DNA of 64,000 nt from Gordionus sp. m RMFG-2023 (GCF_954871325.1 NC_088775.1:80949561-81013560), one strand, 5' to 3'. Shown: positions 12,044 through 29,600, numbered from the stretch's first letter. Numbers and translations: made by a program. Notes: generated by a model from the sequence alone, not told the origin.

Positions 12044-15000
12044 TTATTTTTTTAAGCAATAAAACAATTCATGCCCGTGACTGCAAAAAACTCCTTTATA
12101 GAGATGAATAATTATGGAAATAAATCCCACTACTAAAATAGCAGCGCCAAAAAGCAAGGTGCACCAAGCAAAGATTAGACTAGAACCACTTGAGCTATCG
12201 TTGCTAGTATCTTCGGAGGTTATTATATTTACATCTTTATTCAAGGACCTTGATCGCCTGTATAATTTGATGTAACACATTGCCGGTAAAATGAAAGCTA
12301 AAGGAGTCGCGGTTATGACACCCTGTGATTGAAATTATTATTATATTTTTAAAAAATATAACTAAAAAATTTACGTTAATTTCCAAGACAATTCCCAAAC
12401 AATCCGTGCTATATGAAATCAACAAGGCGAACAAGACAATAAGACCTGTGATCGTTATATGGCGTTGTAAAGAAAAGGTTTTGTAAGAAAATAAAACTCT
12501 TTCGATGACCTTTATATACATTTTATATTTTTAAATAAAAAAATTTGCATTTAAGATCTGGCTAATTCACGCAAGTAAAATTAATTATAACGAGAAATTT
12601 TATATTATTCATAAATTTCTAAGTTTTACCCAGATTATAAAATACTAATACTAATCAAACTGATGATTCGCTCATTTAAAAAAGTATCATTACAAATGAC
12701 AAGTCATTTTGGTTTCCCACATAAATATGTTACATTAAAATGTATATGGATGCAAAAAAAAGCATTTTAATGAATGAATCGCCAGTCTAGGTAAGTGTTA
12801 CTCGTCTTTGGCTTTATCGGTGCTTGATTTTTTTTTTTTGTTAAAATTTGAACTATTCCTTACCCCCTTATATTTGTTTTCCATTCTGCCATCCCTAAAT
12901 GTTTTTTAAAAGTTCTTAGGTTACGTCTTACTATTTCTAAACAACAGATAGTTTATGGCGCTTATCTTTCTCTAAACAAAGATACAATAAGGTATTCAAA
13001 TTTACGTACGTAACGCATATTTGTAACTCTTTACAAACCAAAAATAATCATTTAATGTATACAATTAAAACAAACCAATAATAGGGTTTCCTAATTCAAA
13101 ATCGGTTTAGCCTGAGATAAACAGAAATAGTTTCAAAAATAAAACGAACCAGAACACGATCTAAGTTTTATTTAAAGCTATTTTCAATTTTTGTTTTTCT
13201 CCTAATTCATTTAAATACAAGTGTCAATGCCAATCATGATTACCGCTTTTCAAATTTTTTAGATGTAAAAATAAAAATAGCTATTTATGAAAGCTCTTTT
13301 TTTAAAAAAACTCTTATTTTTAGAAAATAAAATTACATGCCCCATTTCAATTTGATCGATAGTTTGAGTAATCTAGCAGTAAATTTTTATAAGTAATCTA
13401 GTTTGGACGTGGCCTTAAATTAAACCAACTTTATAAATAAAAATTGAAAAAATTTATGAAAAGTTGTAGTTAACCTCGCGACACACGAAACATTCGATTG
13501 GATAAGTTAACATAATAGTCACCGTATATATAAATCTCGTGATATTGATAAGATCATCGTCTTTACAAAAATTTTCTAATATATCTCCTAAAAAAAATAC
13601 ATTAATAATTAAAAGATAAAATGTTTTAACCTTCGGTGTATCCCGTAAATATGACATAACCAATCACGCCAAACATGAGAGTGACCAACGCCGATATAAA
13701 GACGCTAAAATGTGTGACTAAGTTCCATCTAGATTGAGTAGGGTTGTCCAGAGAATCGTAAAGCAAAAACGAATTGTGATGACACATGAAAGCTTGAATA
13801 TATATTTATTTTAATTAATAAAAAAAATTTCAAATATTTATTTAGTCATAATCGAGACCTAAATTGTGGTCATCATATATTTTTTAAAACATTCTATCTT
13901 CAAAATGATATAAGAAATCTTCTAAAATAATAATGTTTAAATAGGAAGTTAACTTTAAATATTAGATCGTACAGTAAAATATGTTTTTTAAATATATGTT
14001 GCAAATTATATAAATTGGTCAAAAGATATTTTATAATGATATACATTTTCTTTTCCTCGTGAATATATATTTTGTTAAAATTTTTTTCACTCATCCACTT
14101 ATTTGCGATTGCTCGTGCACCGCTAACTTTCAAACGTTAAATAAAAACATAATTCTAGCTTTTAAATGAGGCTTAATATTTAAAAATTTAATTGATTCTT
14201 TATATAAAAAATTTAACTAATAACCTTAAATGATTCCTTAGCCCAAAAAATCAACATTTAAAAAATCTATTTAAATATAGATTTAATATCTTTTCATATA
14301 AAAATTTTAACAGCATAAAATTTGCTGTTCAACTTAAAGTATTTTTTTTTATTGCCAATATCTAAAGAGCAAAAATTAGTTTATAACCGATAGTATAATA
14401 ATATAGTTTGGTAATTTTTAGCCGTTTAAGTCAATTTTTAGCCGACTAAAAAATCGGCTAACCCGAGTTGCTTGCCGAAAATAATTACTTTGGTTTCGGG
14501 GTTTTTCTTAAAAATACAGTAATTCAAATTTAAAAGAAACTATTATGAATTAAAATTCCACCTTATTGTTAAAGGTTTTTCTCAGGCATGCACCGGTAAT
14601 TTAGCGATTACCCAAATATAAATAATAATTAGTATAAAGTGATTAGGTTCGTTCTATGTTTCCATTTATTTTATTTATGTATCTTTCCTTCTTTAAAATC
14701 GTTTTATAAGCCAGTAAACGAAAATATTCAATAGCCTTAAAAGTATTCTAATAATAAGTTTCTGTAAATATAATAAGTTGTATGAAAGTAATTTTTATTT
14801 ATTAAAACATTATCATACATAACTATATTTATATTATCTTAATGTAGCAATGGGTAAAAATAATTTATATAGATGATTATTATATTTTATTTCTGTTATA
14901 AAATTTAAATTTTAATACCTGTCCAAAAGATTTAATAATTTCATATTATGAGTTCAATATCTTTTAAACATTGAATACTGATCGAATTTAAATTATTAAA

Positions 15001-17307
15001 AATATTAGATTACAAATTTAAAAAAGTGCAAATTCTATTCAGCTGGATTCAGAGAGTGGGATCCGATCTGAAACGATTAAATGGTGGATAAATTTTTAAA
15101 TCTGTTTATTGATATTAATTTTTGGTTTTAAAATATTAATTTTACTTTACATACAAAATATTTATTTAAAAAAAAGGAAAATATGAATATATGAACATAC
15201 AAATAAAGACTATATTAAAATAGGTCAAAAGGAATATTATATCTTAAGAAGAAGAATAACAATGAAGACCGGGATGGTATAAAAAAGAAAAAATAGAGTA
15301 GAAAGAGTCTAGAATAGCTTTTATGGTAATTAACTATAAGAATTATTGATCTTAATAAAGAAATTGATCTCATAAACAGATTTTAAAAATCGGTTAGTTA
15401 AATCATGTTGGATCAGAGGTCACTATGAATGTGGCTTAAAACCCAAGCTGACCCGATATTATATATTTTTTTTACAAAGTGGCAGATTTTATTTTTGCAC
15501 CTCTTTAATTTTTTAAAAATATTTTTTCTTGTTATCTAGATATGTCCAAAAGTAGAAAAAAAATATTTTAATATTTTTAAAATTCAGCTAGTGCTAGATA
15601 TATTGTATATTTTTTCAAAGTTTCAACAATATTTTTGAAAAGTTTACTTTTGATATAATATATGTAATTATAAATTTTCATATTTAAGAAAAAAAAATTT
15701 AAGTTAGAACAAATAAACCTAAATCTTGATTAACCTTTTAATATTCAATCTGTTTAAAATATCATTTATTGATAACTTTAATTTTGATTGACGTTTATAA
15801 ACCCAAACATGGAACATATTATTGTCCAAAAAAACTAGAGATTTGCAGCCTTACATCATAAGTGATAAATGGACTACCTTCAAGAAAGAAATGTAATTTA
15901 AAGAAAAAAAATAAATAGGATCTTAATTGGTATTACCAATTATTACTAACCAACAAACATTTTAATGGGCTGTGCACCTCATGCAAAATATTTTTAGGGG
16001 TCATGCAAGAAGTCTATAAAAGTTTCTAACCTAATTGTAAATCAAAATGTTCTCTATTATTCTTAAAACTTTATGTCATTTTAATTTATTTTTGTAATAT
16101 ATTTATAAATCTCCTTTCAATGTTATTTTTCTCAGATATTTGATTATCTAACAAAAGCCTAAGAAAAACAACTTGAATCAAATAATTATAATTTTTGTAG
16201 TCATTTTTGAATATTTTTTTTAATAAATATGTTGCTCTTTAAAATTCAATTTATATTTTATAATATTACCAAACACCATTATTCCTAAAGATTCAATGAT
16301 TCCATTATTTGCAAAGATCCAAGCATCTTTTGTAGCTGGACTAATCATTAAAAAATAAATTAAAAAATCATTTTATTTTACATTGATGGTGAGAGAGTGA
16401 TAGCTCTTGAGATTATAACAATTAATAAAAATAGCACACAGCATAATGAAGCGAGGGATATCTTTTTCATAATAATTGTTATTTACTATAATATATATAT
16501 TACAAACCTTTGCAAGTCTTCCAATATCTTTTGATAAAGATAATGGCAAAGTCACAAGAACAGAAGCCAGGAAAACAATAAAATATCGGTTCCCTAGAAT
16601 ATTATCATTTTCAACTATAAAAATAAAAATAACATTAATTTCCTTAAAATAAAACCATGGGCTAATCTTCTTAGAACTTTAGGTATAGTGTCCCCAATTA
16701 TGACATTATAACTAATTATAGCTAAAATAAATTAATAAAAATAAAAAATATTTAAATACCAATAAATGGATATATAAACTGTATAATTGACAAAATAAAG
16801 AAGCCAATTTTTCCAAATGAAGATAATACTAGGTCCTAAATATAAACAAATTGGAGATTATATATTTAAAAAATGTACTTGATAGTTAGAAGTTCCTGCC
16901 AATTGCCCACCTTTGACTAATAAAACCAAACTATAATCTAGGCGTAGATTTATATAGAAATTATTTAAAAAAAAAATACCTGAGCTAAAAGCTACCAATA
17001 ACAAGAATATAATACCCAACCCAATTCCAGATTTTTTAATTGCATATGGCATGCCTGATTTTCAATATTAAATAAAATTTTATATTTATAATATACCAAT
17101 TATGCCTGAACCAACAATTGAGTTTATAAAATTAAAACTTACATACACAAGATTATTTTTTGTTTTTTTGGAGGAATGATTCTCCTCATTTTCTTCTTCA
17201 ACTTCCTACATAATAATATAAACAATATATTATAGAAGATGTTTATTTCATATTACATTGACTAAAGCTTGTCTTTCATCGGATTTATCTTTATGAAGCA
17301 AATTCAT
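12044..17307 (-). CDS. SLC38A11: SLC38A11-like sodium-coupled amino acid transporter, 13 exons, complete
   Basis: Multi-pass membrane transporter of the Aa_trans/SLC38 family; transport of neutral amino acids is known for the family and inferred here. Exons, in transcription order: 17307-17257, 17205-17097, 17054-16980, 16937-16879, 16835-16760, 16721-16656, 16614-16508, 16461-16382, 16340-16270, 13792-13631, 13587-13475, 12509-12375, 12322-12044. Each junction is GT-AG and phases join to 460 codons plus stop. Diagnostic stretches: FINSIVGSGIIGMPYAIKK (TM1), DYSLVLLVKGGQL, FIYPFIAIISYNVIIGDT, TLPLSLSKDIGRLAK, CHHNSFLLYDSLDNPTQSRW, GDILENFCKDDDL, MLTYPIECFVCRE, TDCLGIVLEIN and the terminal SHGHELFYC. 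These align along the whole length with vertebrate SLC38A11 as I recall it. Ten introns are 38-52 nt; introns 9 (2.5 kb) and 11 (1.0 kb) are long. The gene is tail-to-tail with TFDP. The ATG at 17307 is the first in frame before the acidic N-terminal tail. Confidence 0.95.
13793..16269. other. Intron 9 of the SLC38A11-like gene
   Basis: 2.5 kb, very AT-rich. The short inverted motif TAGCCGACTAAAAAATCGGC occurs near 14441. No coding seen. Confidence 0.6.
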
Positions 17308-18520
17308 TTGGAAAAAAAATCAATACATATGGTATGGACTGATGCAATAATCACCTTACTTTACATTACCGGATTTAAAAATAAGCATACTGAAAAAATA
17401 TAAATTGAATGGATGACCTTAAGAAATATAAATCTAATGGCAGTTCATATTCGGGTTTTAAGTATATTCTAGCAAAAATAATTTTAATTCTAAATCTTAC
17501 TCTTTTCTCATAACGATTTTATTTGACTTTACCCAAGTTTTATATTAAATTGATGGCGATATATATCAAGTCAGATGTAGTTAATTATTCGCTGGCTAAT
17601 CGACCAAAACCATATTAAGATAAAGCTAAAGAAATCCAATTACCAGTCATAATAATATTAAAGATAGATTGAATTGCATTTTATACTGGAATATTATACC
17701 ATAGAGTTATATTAAAATTGTTTTAATTTTGTCCCGTTGGCTACTGGGGGTGGAGTGGAAGAGATTTCTCAGCGATATTCTTTATTTATAACTTACAAAA
17801 TAGTAGATAATATAAGTCTTTATTTTTTTTAAAAATATAATTGAAGACACTAATGTTAATTTTGCCCACCCAAATATAAATTTAGATTTCTAAGGTTAGT
17901 CAATTCTTAAAAATTTAATTTGTCATCACTTATTTATTTTATCATAAAATTACCCTAGCACATGCATCCAATTTTTATAGAGGGGGGTAGGGGTTAGTTA
18001 CCTTTAAGGGGGAATGATAAATTTATTGGAGGGATATCTATTAAATTTTTAGATGAAATACGGCAATTTATTACATTGATGTAAATATTAATACTTATTA
18101 TAGAACCATTTTATAATACAATGATATTGCTAATCATCGACCAAATCTAGTCATTATTTTCTAAATAAACTTTCTGCTATCCTTTGTGATTTAAAAGGGT
18201 TAGACATTAGCAATACACTATAATAATAGAATTATTGTAAATTAGAGGGTTTTTAATTAAATTCATGTTCTAAAAAATAATTTTTTTATATTCATAATTT
18301 TGATAGCTGTTAGTAGAGCTTAATTAATTAAAGTTATTCATTCTAAAATTACTGAAGGGAGTACCATTATAACTAAAAAGGTATAATTTATAATGTGAAA
18401 ATATTGCCGCCTTCAGGGGCGGGAATTTTTTGGGGTGGTAGGCATAAGATTTTGAGGAGATCACATTTAGTGAAAATCCCGTTATGTAGACGCTGCTCTA
18501 GTATTTGTGATTCCTTGGGA
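17308..18520. other. 5' flank of the SLC38A11-like gene
   Basis: AT-rich. CAGGGGCGGGAATTTTTTGG at 18413 resembles a solo hAT left end. No gene seen; the promoter is presumably just above 17308, but no defined element could be read. Confidence 0.3.
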
Positions 18521-18662
18521 TCAAGCAGATGAGATGATCACTCTATTTTTTTTTAGAAATAAATTTAATTTAGACTTGGAAATGCTTTCCTTGATAAAAT
18601 AACTTTCTCTAGCCTCATTAATCTGTGATAAAATTCCGCGGAGGTTCTTGTCGGAGTTCGGC
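18521..18662 (-). CDS. Candidate terminal exon, 46 codons
   Basis: After acceptor ATTGCAG, the minus strand reads PNSDKNLRGILSQINEARES and continues to NRVIISSA then TGA. Polar and charged, with some helical character. No family or upstream exon recognised. Confidence 0.35.
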
Positions 18663-18858
18663 CTGCAATAGAATTTATTAGACATAAGCTGGACTGAAAT
18701 ATATAAAAAATATATAAATTAAACGGATTTTTATAAAATTAATTAAAGCAAGAGCCATTAAGTGCGTTACAGAAAAATTATAACAAGCAATTTATTTATA
18801 ACACAAAAAAATATTATTTTATTTTTTTCTTTAGAATTTTTCTAATAACATTTTCTAG

Positions 18859-18958
18859 CTCGACTCTGCCTTGCCTAATTCATGCAGTGGAGAATTTTGG
18901 GAAAATAGCGGCGGCAGCATTGTATGAATTATTGAAAAAAGGAGAACGGTTTGATTAG
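18859..18958 (+). CDS. Candidate terminal exon
   Basis: After acceptor TTTCTAG, phase requires two preceding bases; then reads STLPCLIHAVENFGKIAAAA and LYELLKKGERFD before TAG. The strongly biased, Ala-rich composition stands out in this AT-rich DNA. It faces the candidate minus-strand exon at 18521. Could equally be transposon-derived. Confidence 0.35.
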
Positions 18959-20044
18959 AAAAATGAGTAGGAAGAAGCGTTTACGTCATAATCAAATACA
19001 CTAATCGAGATAGAATAAAATAGTAATTTATTTAAATTATCAGCACTGAGAATGGTTAATTGAAACGGATTATATTAAAATTCACGGTTTTTCGAGTTTA
19101 AATAAAAGGTTTTTTAATTTTTTTTTGGTTGGATCGATCCTACTAACTATGGTTATAATATAATTCAAACAAAATGATACTTTATAGACCTGAGTTCAAA
19201 TTAAATTATCCAGGAAGAACTTGCGTGGTTTATTTCTGAAAGCAATCAAGGTCTGCAATGGGAGTGTTCTAACCTACGAGTATGCTCGTACATTTACCCA
19301 CCCACTCACCAATGGCTTTCATAAGCCCGCCCATTATTTCTGATTTTATTATGCATCAGCCAAAAATGACGGTTATTGAAAATAAAAATTTCGTCCAAAA
19401 AAATATTTTGCCCAACAGTTGTTAAGTCTATTATTCAATATAATATAGGTTCATAATTTTGATAAATAATAAAATCAAACTCAAAAATAGTGCCAAAATA
19501 TCTATGACAAATAAAACGGGTTTTCATTCAATTTATAATAAATGCATTTTAATTTTTTTTTCACTATATACTCTTTATTCATTTTGAAATAATATATTAA
19601 ATATATATTTTTAAAGAAAATTAAATTTAGTAAGAGAATATTCTGATTACTCACGAGAAAATTTAAAAAAGTGAATAAAAACAAAATTACGATATTCATG
19701 AGATTTTTTTTAAGAAAATTAAATATGAAAGCATCATGCATTATAAATGAATCGATTGAAATAATAATAAGGGATACACTTGTAATGATTTATTTTATTT
19801 TATAAACGAGTTACCCATGTAATAATTTTATCTAACATATTTTAAACGGTTTAATTTACCTATTTTTAAAATTTGACTAGAGTTGGACTTGTAATTTTTA
19901 ATTTTTTTTCCCTTTTTCAGAAAAAATTTGTTCATTTGATAGTTAATACCTAAACACTTTTTTGAGTGATCACTAAAATTTCAAGCATTTTTTTAAATTA
20001 TATAAAAAGTAAGAATCCAAGATTTTGCTAATACATGTCCAAAC

Positions 20045-20481
20045 TAAAGGTCTGTAATGGGCGGGTTTTTAGCCAAAAAGCCTGCCCACTCGTTGTTTTG
20101 AAAATTATTTAACCCTTCCACCTGCTCATTTATAATTTTTTTTAAAAATTTGCCCGCCCGCCCATTTATCTATAAATTTTGTTTAACCCGCCCACCTAAT
20201 GTTTAAAAATTATTTTAATGGCTGGTTTGGCTCATTATTTATTTAAATGTATTTTTAATTAAACATCTTTAATATGCAATATTATGAAATAAAACAATTA
20301 TTTTAATTAAATTGAAGTCTGTTCTGCTCATTTCACCTAAAAAATATCAAAAATTTACCAGCCCACACCCGTCCATTACTTAAAATTTTTTTCAACGTTC
20401 CACCACCCACCCAATGTTGAAAATATTCAAAGAAAACCAACCATACCCATTCAAAAACGAAAAACCCGCCCAAAAACCTTA
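20045..20481. mobile_element. hAT-type MITE (GGGCGGG-rich) with perfect 8-bp target duplication
   Basis: 437 bp, non-coding. Ends TAAAGGTCTGTAATGGGCGG and the inverse of TAAGGTTTTTGGGCGGG, flanked by GTCCAAAC on both sides (20037-20044 and 20482-20489). The flanks are the inside of an older M1 MITE: GTCCAAACCTTTGT is an M1 interior block, and the right end of that M1 lies at 20580-20597. Confidence 0.82.
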
Positions 20482-21039
20482 GTCCAAACCTTTGTACCAA
20501 CTATGAGCATATCTTCAGGCTTGCGTAATGTTTTCTAGAATATTAAGTTAGCAGTTTTTAAAAATTAGCTCAAATCGAGTCGTTTAACAACACTAATGTA
20601 AAATATAATTTTTAGGTGAAAAATGGTGAAAAATTTATTTAAAAATAATAATTTATATGTCTGTAATAAAGTGATAGGCGTAAAGTTTTAAATAATAATT
20701 AGATGAAAAATACTTTACAAGATAAAATTATAATAGGGTAGGGGTTATTTCCTGAGATCAGAATAATTAGATACAGTTTTGGATTTATCGATCATTCTTC
20801 TGCCTCTGAGATCGGCATAAATAACCACTATCTTAAATCTTCTGAACATTTTAGATATATAATTATTTTTGTATCATCTACCCATTAGCTCACTCCAACT
20901 AAACCCTCAACATCCATGCAAATTTTACGTGATCACATATCTCTCCCGATAATTTCTACTACCCCCCCCCCCCTAACAAAAGGTTATCTCGTCCTGTCGC
21001 TCTTTAAGGAACTAAGCCCTTACCTGCAAACTCGTCGAT

Positions 21040-21264
21040 TAGTATTGTTAAAAAACTCCGATCGGGTCCGTTTTTAAAAATAGCCAGATTAGGATTAAAA
21101 CCAATATAATATTATGTAATCCTGACGATTTTGCTCATAGATGGCGGCAGAAAAGTTTAAACAGCTATTTGCCAAATCTTGAGCTTACATAATATTATTT
21201 TGGATAAATTCTTAATTGGGGCGTTTTTAAAAATTGACAAAAATCGGGTTTTTTAACAACACTA
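21040..21264. mobile_element. MITE family M1
   Basis: Ends TAGTATTGTTAAA and TTTTTTAACAACACTA with TA at each side; interior shares the GCTCATAGATGGCGGCAG block position with other copies. Diverged. Confidence 0.75.
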
Positions 21265-21841
21265 TTGCCGATAAACCCCGCGAAGGCCTCCTGCTTGAGG
21301 CTAAAGCTAATCATAAGAATTCACACGGCTAATTAAACAGGCTTCATTGAGCCTCATCCCAAATTTTTAATTACTTTAAATTTAATTAATATTTTTTATT
21401 TTTCAAAAATATGATTATATTGATTTATATAATATTTTGGGTATAATATAGCCAATTTTATTTTCGAATCAAGTAGGATATGATTTACCTTAAAAAATTA
21501 TTAGGGAGAATAGGCTGGTTCTTTCATAAAAAAATCCGGTTGACGAAAGATTTCTACCAAATTCAGCCAAAAAATAATCATTTTCTTTTTCCCCATTATC
21601 TTTATTATTTTATAAAAATTGAATAAATATTTGCCCATAAAAATGAAATGAAGTAAAAGGGTGTATTTACATTTTTATAAAAAAAAACTATTTTTGCTAT
21701 TTAACAATAAATATATTGTGTGTAAAATTAGTATATATTATTATTTATCAAAGGTGTAGGACTTTACCAAGGACAATTGCGCCTTGTTTAATTAATTTTC
21801 CATTTGAAAAAAAATAAAATTAGAAATTTTATATCTTTAAA

Positions 21842-25860
<4,019 letters not shown>

Positions 25861-25900
25861 GTAAACTTGATTAATTTATGCTATTCATTCATAATTTTAT

Positions 25901-26081
25901 GGCGTTGTTAAAAATCTTGATTTATCCCATTTTTAAAAAACGATGAATTCAAGATGTTAAATCCCTCTTTAGATATAACCAAAAAAAGGGGCTAAACTTG
26001 TCTGCCATCCTTTGTAAAAATGTTACTTATGTAATATTTACTTTTGCCATTTCTTTTTAATTAAGATTTTTAATAACACTA
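25901..26081. mobile_element. MITE family M1, diverged, after exon 3 of paralogue 1
   Basis: Left GGCGTTGTTAAAAATC, right TTTTAATAACACTA. Interior poorly matched. Confidence 0.5.
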
Positions 26082-27513
26082 TTTTTTTTTACATTTTTTT
26101 ATTATAATTACTGAATTATATTCAAAGTTGAGATTGGACATAAAGGTTGAGGCTAGAAAATTCTTTACTAATTACAATTGTTATATATTGATGTGAGTCT
26201 GAAGGAATTGCATTAATGTGTATTATCAGGTGGCCTAGACAGGTTAAGATAGATTTTTAACCTCGTTTGCATTGCCTTCGCCGGATTTCACCTATTAAAA
26301 TAATAATTCTATTATTAGGTATTTTTAGATGTCTTGGTTATTTATATTTTGCTTTTTTAAAATATGTAACATATTTATAATCCGTTAAAGTTAGCTGAAC
26401 AATTGGAAGGAAGCTCTAATTCTAAAATTTATGCCAATATTTCTTTCTCAAAATTCCGAAACTTATACCAAACTATTAATTATTCAATCAATTTTACCAA
26501 CTTCAAAAAATAGCTGAATTTTAAGTCAAATAATGACTATGATATCACGCCTTAAACGTTTAATCAATCAAATAAAATTTATATCAATAATTAGTATGTA
26601 TTTAGTATTGTACATTGAGGCATCATTGTCATAAAATATAAAAAATTACTAAGATTGGCAACATAGCAGAGCAAAAATTATAGAAGCACTGAATATCTGA
26701 ATAGGCTAATAGGTAATGCCTGATTAGAACTTGCTAATTTATCATTTAGTTTTTTAAGTTGATAAACATAAACCAGTTATAAGCCAAATAAAAGTAAGCC
26801 TTAGAGAGGCATATCTTATTTAAAATCGCGATTCAAAAAATCAATTAAGTAATTTAAAATATTTTTCGAATCATGATTTTTAAAGATATTATTTTCTGTT
26901 TATTTAATAGATATAGAAGTTAAATAGTTAAAATATCATTATATTTGAATCTATTAATATTTGCAAAATTTTGATATGAACCTGAACCTATGATGCAATC
27001 CAAGAAGTTGGCAAACTCCTGCAAGCACTAATTCTAAAGCTCAGATCATCATAAATGCTTAACTAATATTAATTTAATGATTCAATCCGTTTGAAAGGCA
27101 ATATAAATTAAAAATTTACTAGTAAATAAATTTCGGTACCAAGATTAAAGATAAACGAAAATTATAGAGGATTTAAAATTTTTTAAAGCTAAACCCGGAT
27201 TTTAAAATAAATTATTTTTCTGCTCTTACTGGTTCGGGCCGGGTCTGAAGGTACCTGATATATGTTATGAAAGTATTAACTATTTTATACCATTAAATAA
27301 CTGCGATTTATTTTTAAAATAATGATGAAAGGAAGGGTCCTAGCCAGATTTTCCGAAAAGACAATAACTCTTTTTTCATTGAAATTTTTTTTGGCACTCG
27401 TTAAGTCAGACATATTATTTAAAAATGATTAACTTAAGCTTTTTATTTTTTTTATATTGTTTACAAAGAAAACTTGCAAAATTTAAAATGGGAGATAATT
27501 TTTCCACGTTTAA

Positions 27514-27695
27514 GTTTTGTTAAACAGACCAATTTGGGTCGATTTTAAAAAACGGCCCGATTAAGAATTTAACCAAAATAATTATGCAAATTCCGAGATT
27601 TAGCAAACAGAAGTGTTCAAATATTTTTGAATGAGCAAAATCTGTAAGCCTACCATTTTGGCTAAAATCTTAATTGATCAAATTAGGCCTTTCAT
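27514..27695. mobile_element. MITE family M1, diverged
   Basis: Left GTTTTGTTAAACAG with GGGTCGATTTTAAAAAACGG; the interior TGAGCAAAATCTGTAAGCCT is typical; the right terminus is lost. Confidence 0.55.
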
Positions 27696-27734
27696 CGTTA
27701 TCACGTTCCATAAAATATGATAGTTTCTTACCAA

Positions 27735-27830
27735 ATATATAATAAAGACAATTATGGATAATGTTAGCTAAAAAAAAGGAATTTTGGATAATGTTAGCTA
27801 AAAAAATAATTTGGTTATTAGCTAAAAGAA
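27735..27830. repeat. Short direct duplication
   Basis: TTGGATAATGTTAGCTAAAA (first copy TATGGATAATG) occurs twice at about 30-bp spacing, followed by a third partial GGTTATTAGCTAAAAG. Confidence 0.7.
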
Positions 27831-27849
27831 AAAAGATAACTTTAAAAAA

Positions 27850-27891
27850 TTTATGAGCCCCCTAAGGCTAGTTACGCCCCTGCTATTTGAG
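27850..27891. mobile_element. Solo right end of a hAT-like element
   Basis: CTAAGGCTAGTTACGCCCCT ending in G is the inverse of a CAGGGGCGTA-type hAT terminus. No partner end nearby. Confidence 0.35.
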
Positions 27892-28011
27892 TAAAAGTTT
27901 AATTGATATCTTGATATAGAGTTTATAATGAAATATTACATAAAATAACTATTCATTCATTTATATTTTATAAAAGAATTCCACTAAAATTCGGAAAAAT
28001 ATTCAACTTAG

Positions 28012-28137
28012 TCAAATTATCATCAACCCATGGATCGCTCATCTATCATAAAAGATGTAGAAGAAGTATTGAATTCTTTGGTGGAAAAAATCTTTGACAT
28101 AAACTTACATATGAAAAATGTTGTACAATCACTTTAA
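28012..28137 (+). CDS. Candidate terminal exon
   Basis: After an acceptor (ACTTAG at 28011), phase 0 reads SNYHQPMDRSSIIKDVEEV and on to VVQSL then TAA. It also contains an ATG at 28030. Phase is compatible with the last exon of paralogue 1, which ends in phase 0 at 25860, but nothing else links them. Confidence 0.35.
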   Translation, partial: SNYHQPMDRSSIIKDVEEVLNSLVEKIFDINLHMKNVVQSL

Positions 28138-28379
28138 AAAAAAAATTTTTTTAGGCTAGTAATGTTTTAATTTATTGTTCATATATATATTTTCGATTAT
28201 GCTAGAAAATATAGTTTACAATTTATTTTTTATAAAAGGTAGTAGATTATTGTATATAAAAAAATGATAAAAAGTTTTGAAGTATAATGTAAAAAAAATG
28301 TGTGCGTAGTGAGTTTAAAAAAAAACAAACTAAACTGACTAAAAAATAAAATAAACTTAGGAAATGAAATAAATATGCC

Positions 28380-29600
28380 CAAAATATTGGGAAAAAAGGA
28401 TTATACAAGGGAGGGGTGGATTAAAAATTTCCCAGGAGATTCTGTAGGTAAAGCTTCTATTGAGATATTTAGTTATTATTTTCCACCGGCAATTTGATTA
28501 AATGAAGCACCTCATCATCAAAAATTCCTCACAATTGGCGATGGCTACAGGAATAACGTTGTTTGGGTCTGAATATATTTTTTTAAAGATTCAGCCTGAA
28601 CTAAATTAATAATTATTGGACTTGGCTGAGAAATAGATGCAGGTGTAGTCTCAGGCTAAAATGAGAATGTTGGGCTAAGGTATTAGAACTAACTCGTCTG
28701 GTCATTTGGAACTATTAGTAAATTGGTTTCAGGGTAGAAGATATATCGGACATATTAAAGGTTTTAAGATGATCCTTAATTTTTTGTGACAGGGTTGACT
28801 AACGTGGGAATATTTGCAATGGAGGATGTGGGAGCATTTTTTTTCTATGGTTTGGCCCCTCTCTAGGCAGGTAGGGGTGACCGTTTCCATGGGTAGATAT
28901 AGATTCTAAGTTGTTCTGTCGGAAAAATCAGCCTAGGATTTGAGCTAAGGATAAGCTATTCGTAACCCGTCTTCACTTTAAAGATGATTACATAGGGGAT
29001 TAACCTCGCGTGGACCGTTTAAAAGGAAATAATCCACTAAACGAGCAAATGGAGGCATTTTCTTTTGTATATAAGAGTCTGGACTAATGTGGGAGGGAGG
29101 ACAGTTTTGTCCCAAACATCCAGGGAAATAGCTTAATCTCCGTGTTGGATAGGCGTTAACAGTTCCAAAATTTCGCGGGAAAATAATTGGATGATTTAAA
29201 GACGGATATTGATAATGACAAAGGATAGCTAGCCTAAACCTTCAAAAATAATACGAATCAAATCGAATATTAAATAATTCACTTTGGGTGTAGCTGAGCC
29301 GATACCGCTTAATTTACAAGGTAAGGAGGTTTAAAGTATGCGACATTGGAAAATTTTAGATCGATAACGGATTCCAGTTAGTTTTTAATTTTGAGGTGAT
29401 TGATAGCTAGGAGATAGCATATTTGAAAATTGGTTTTCATTACATTTGTTAAAGATGATTTAAGGAGGAAACGTGATAGAGGGGGCGGAGGCTAAAGGTT
29501 CAAGATTGATGTGACCAGGGCTTTTGGTAAAAAGAATTCAAAAGAATTTCCACCTTTGGGACCACCCATGTGGTTAAATATTATTGATATAATTTAGAAT
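28380..29600. other. Old transposon-like segment, unclassified
   Basis: Clearly less AT-rich than its flanks with no open frame over 60 codons on either strand. Texture suggests long-decayed mobile DNA; family not resolved. Confidence 0.3.

Noticed and set aside
12237-12521. Long minus-strand frame read as one protein
   Set aside because: It runs through a 52-nt intron of the SLC38A11-like gene; the real coding is split into exons 12 and 13.
19502-19741. 79-codon minus-strand frame
   Set aside because: Phe/Leu/Asn/Lys-rich translation typical of chance frames in AT-rich DNA.
28380-29600. A specific retroelement family for this segment
   Set aside because: Composition suggests decayed mobile DNA, but no domain or terminal repeat could be recognised, so no name is given.
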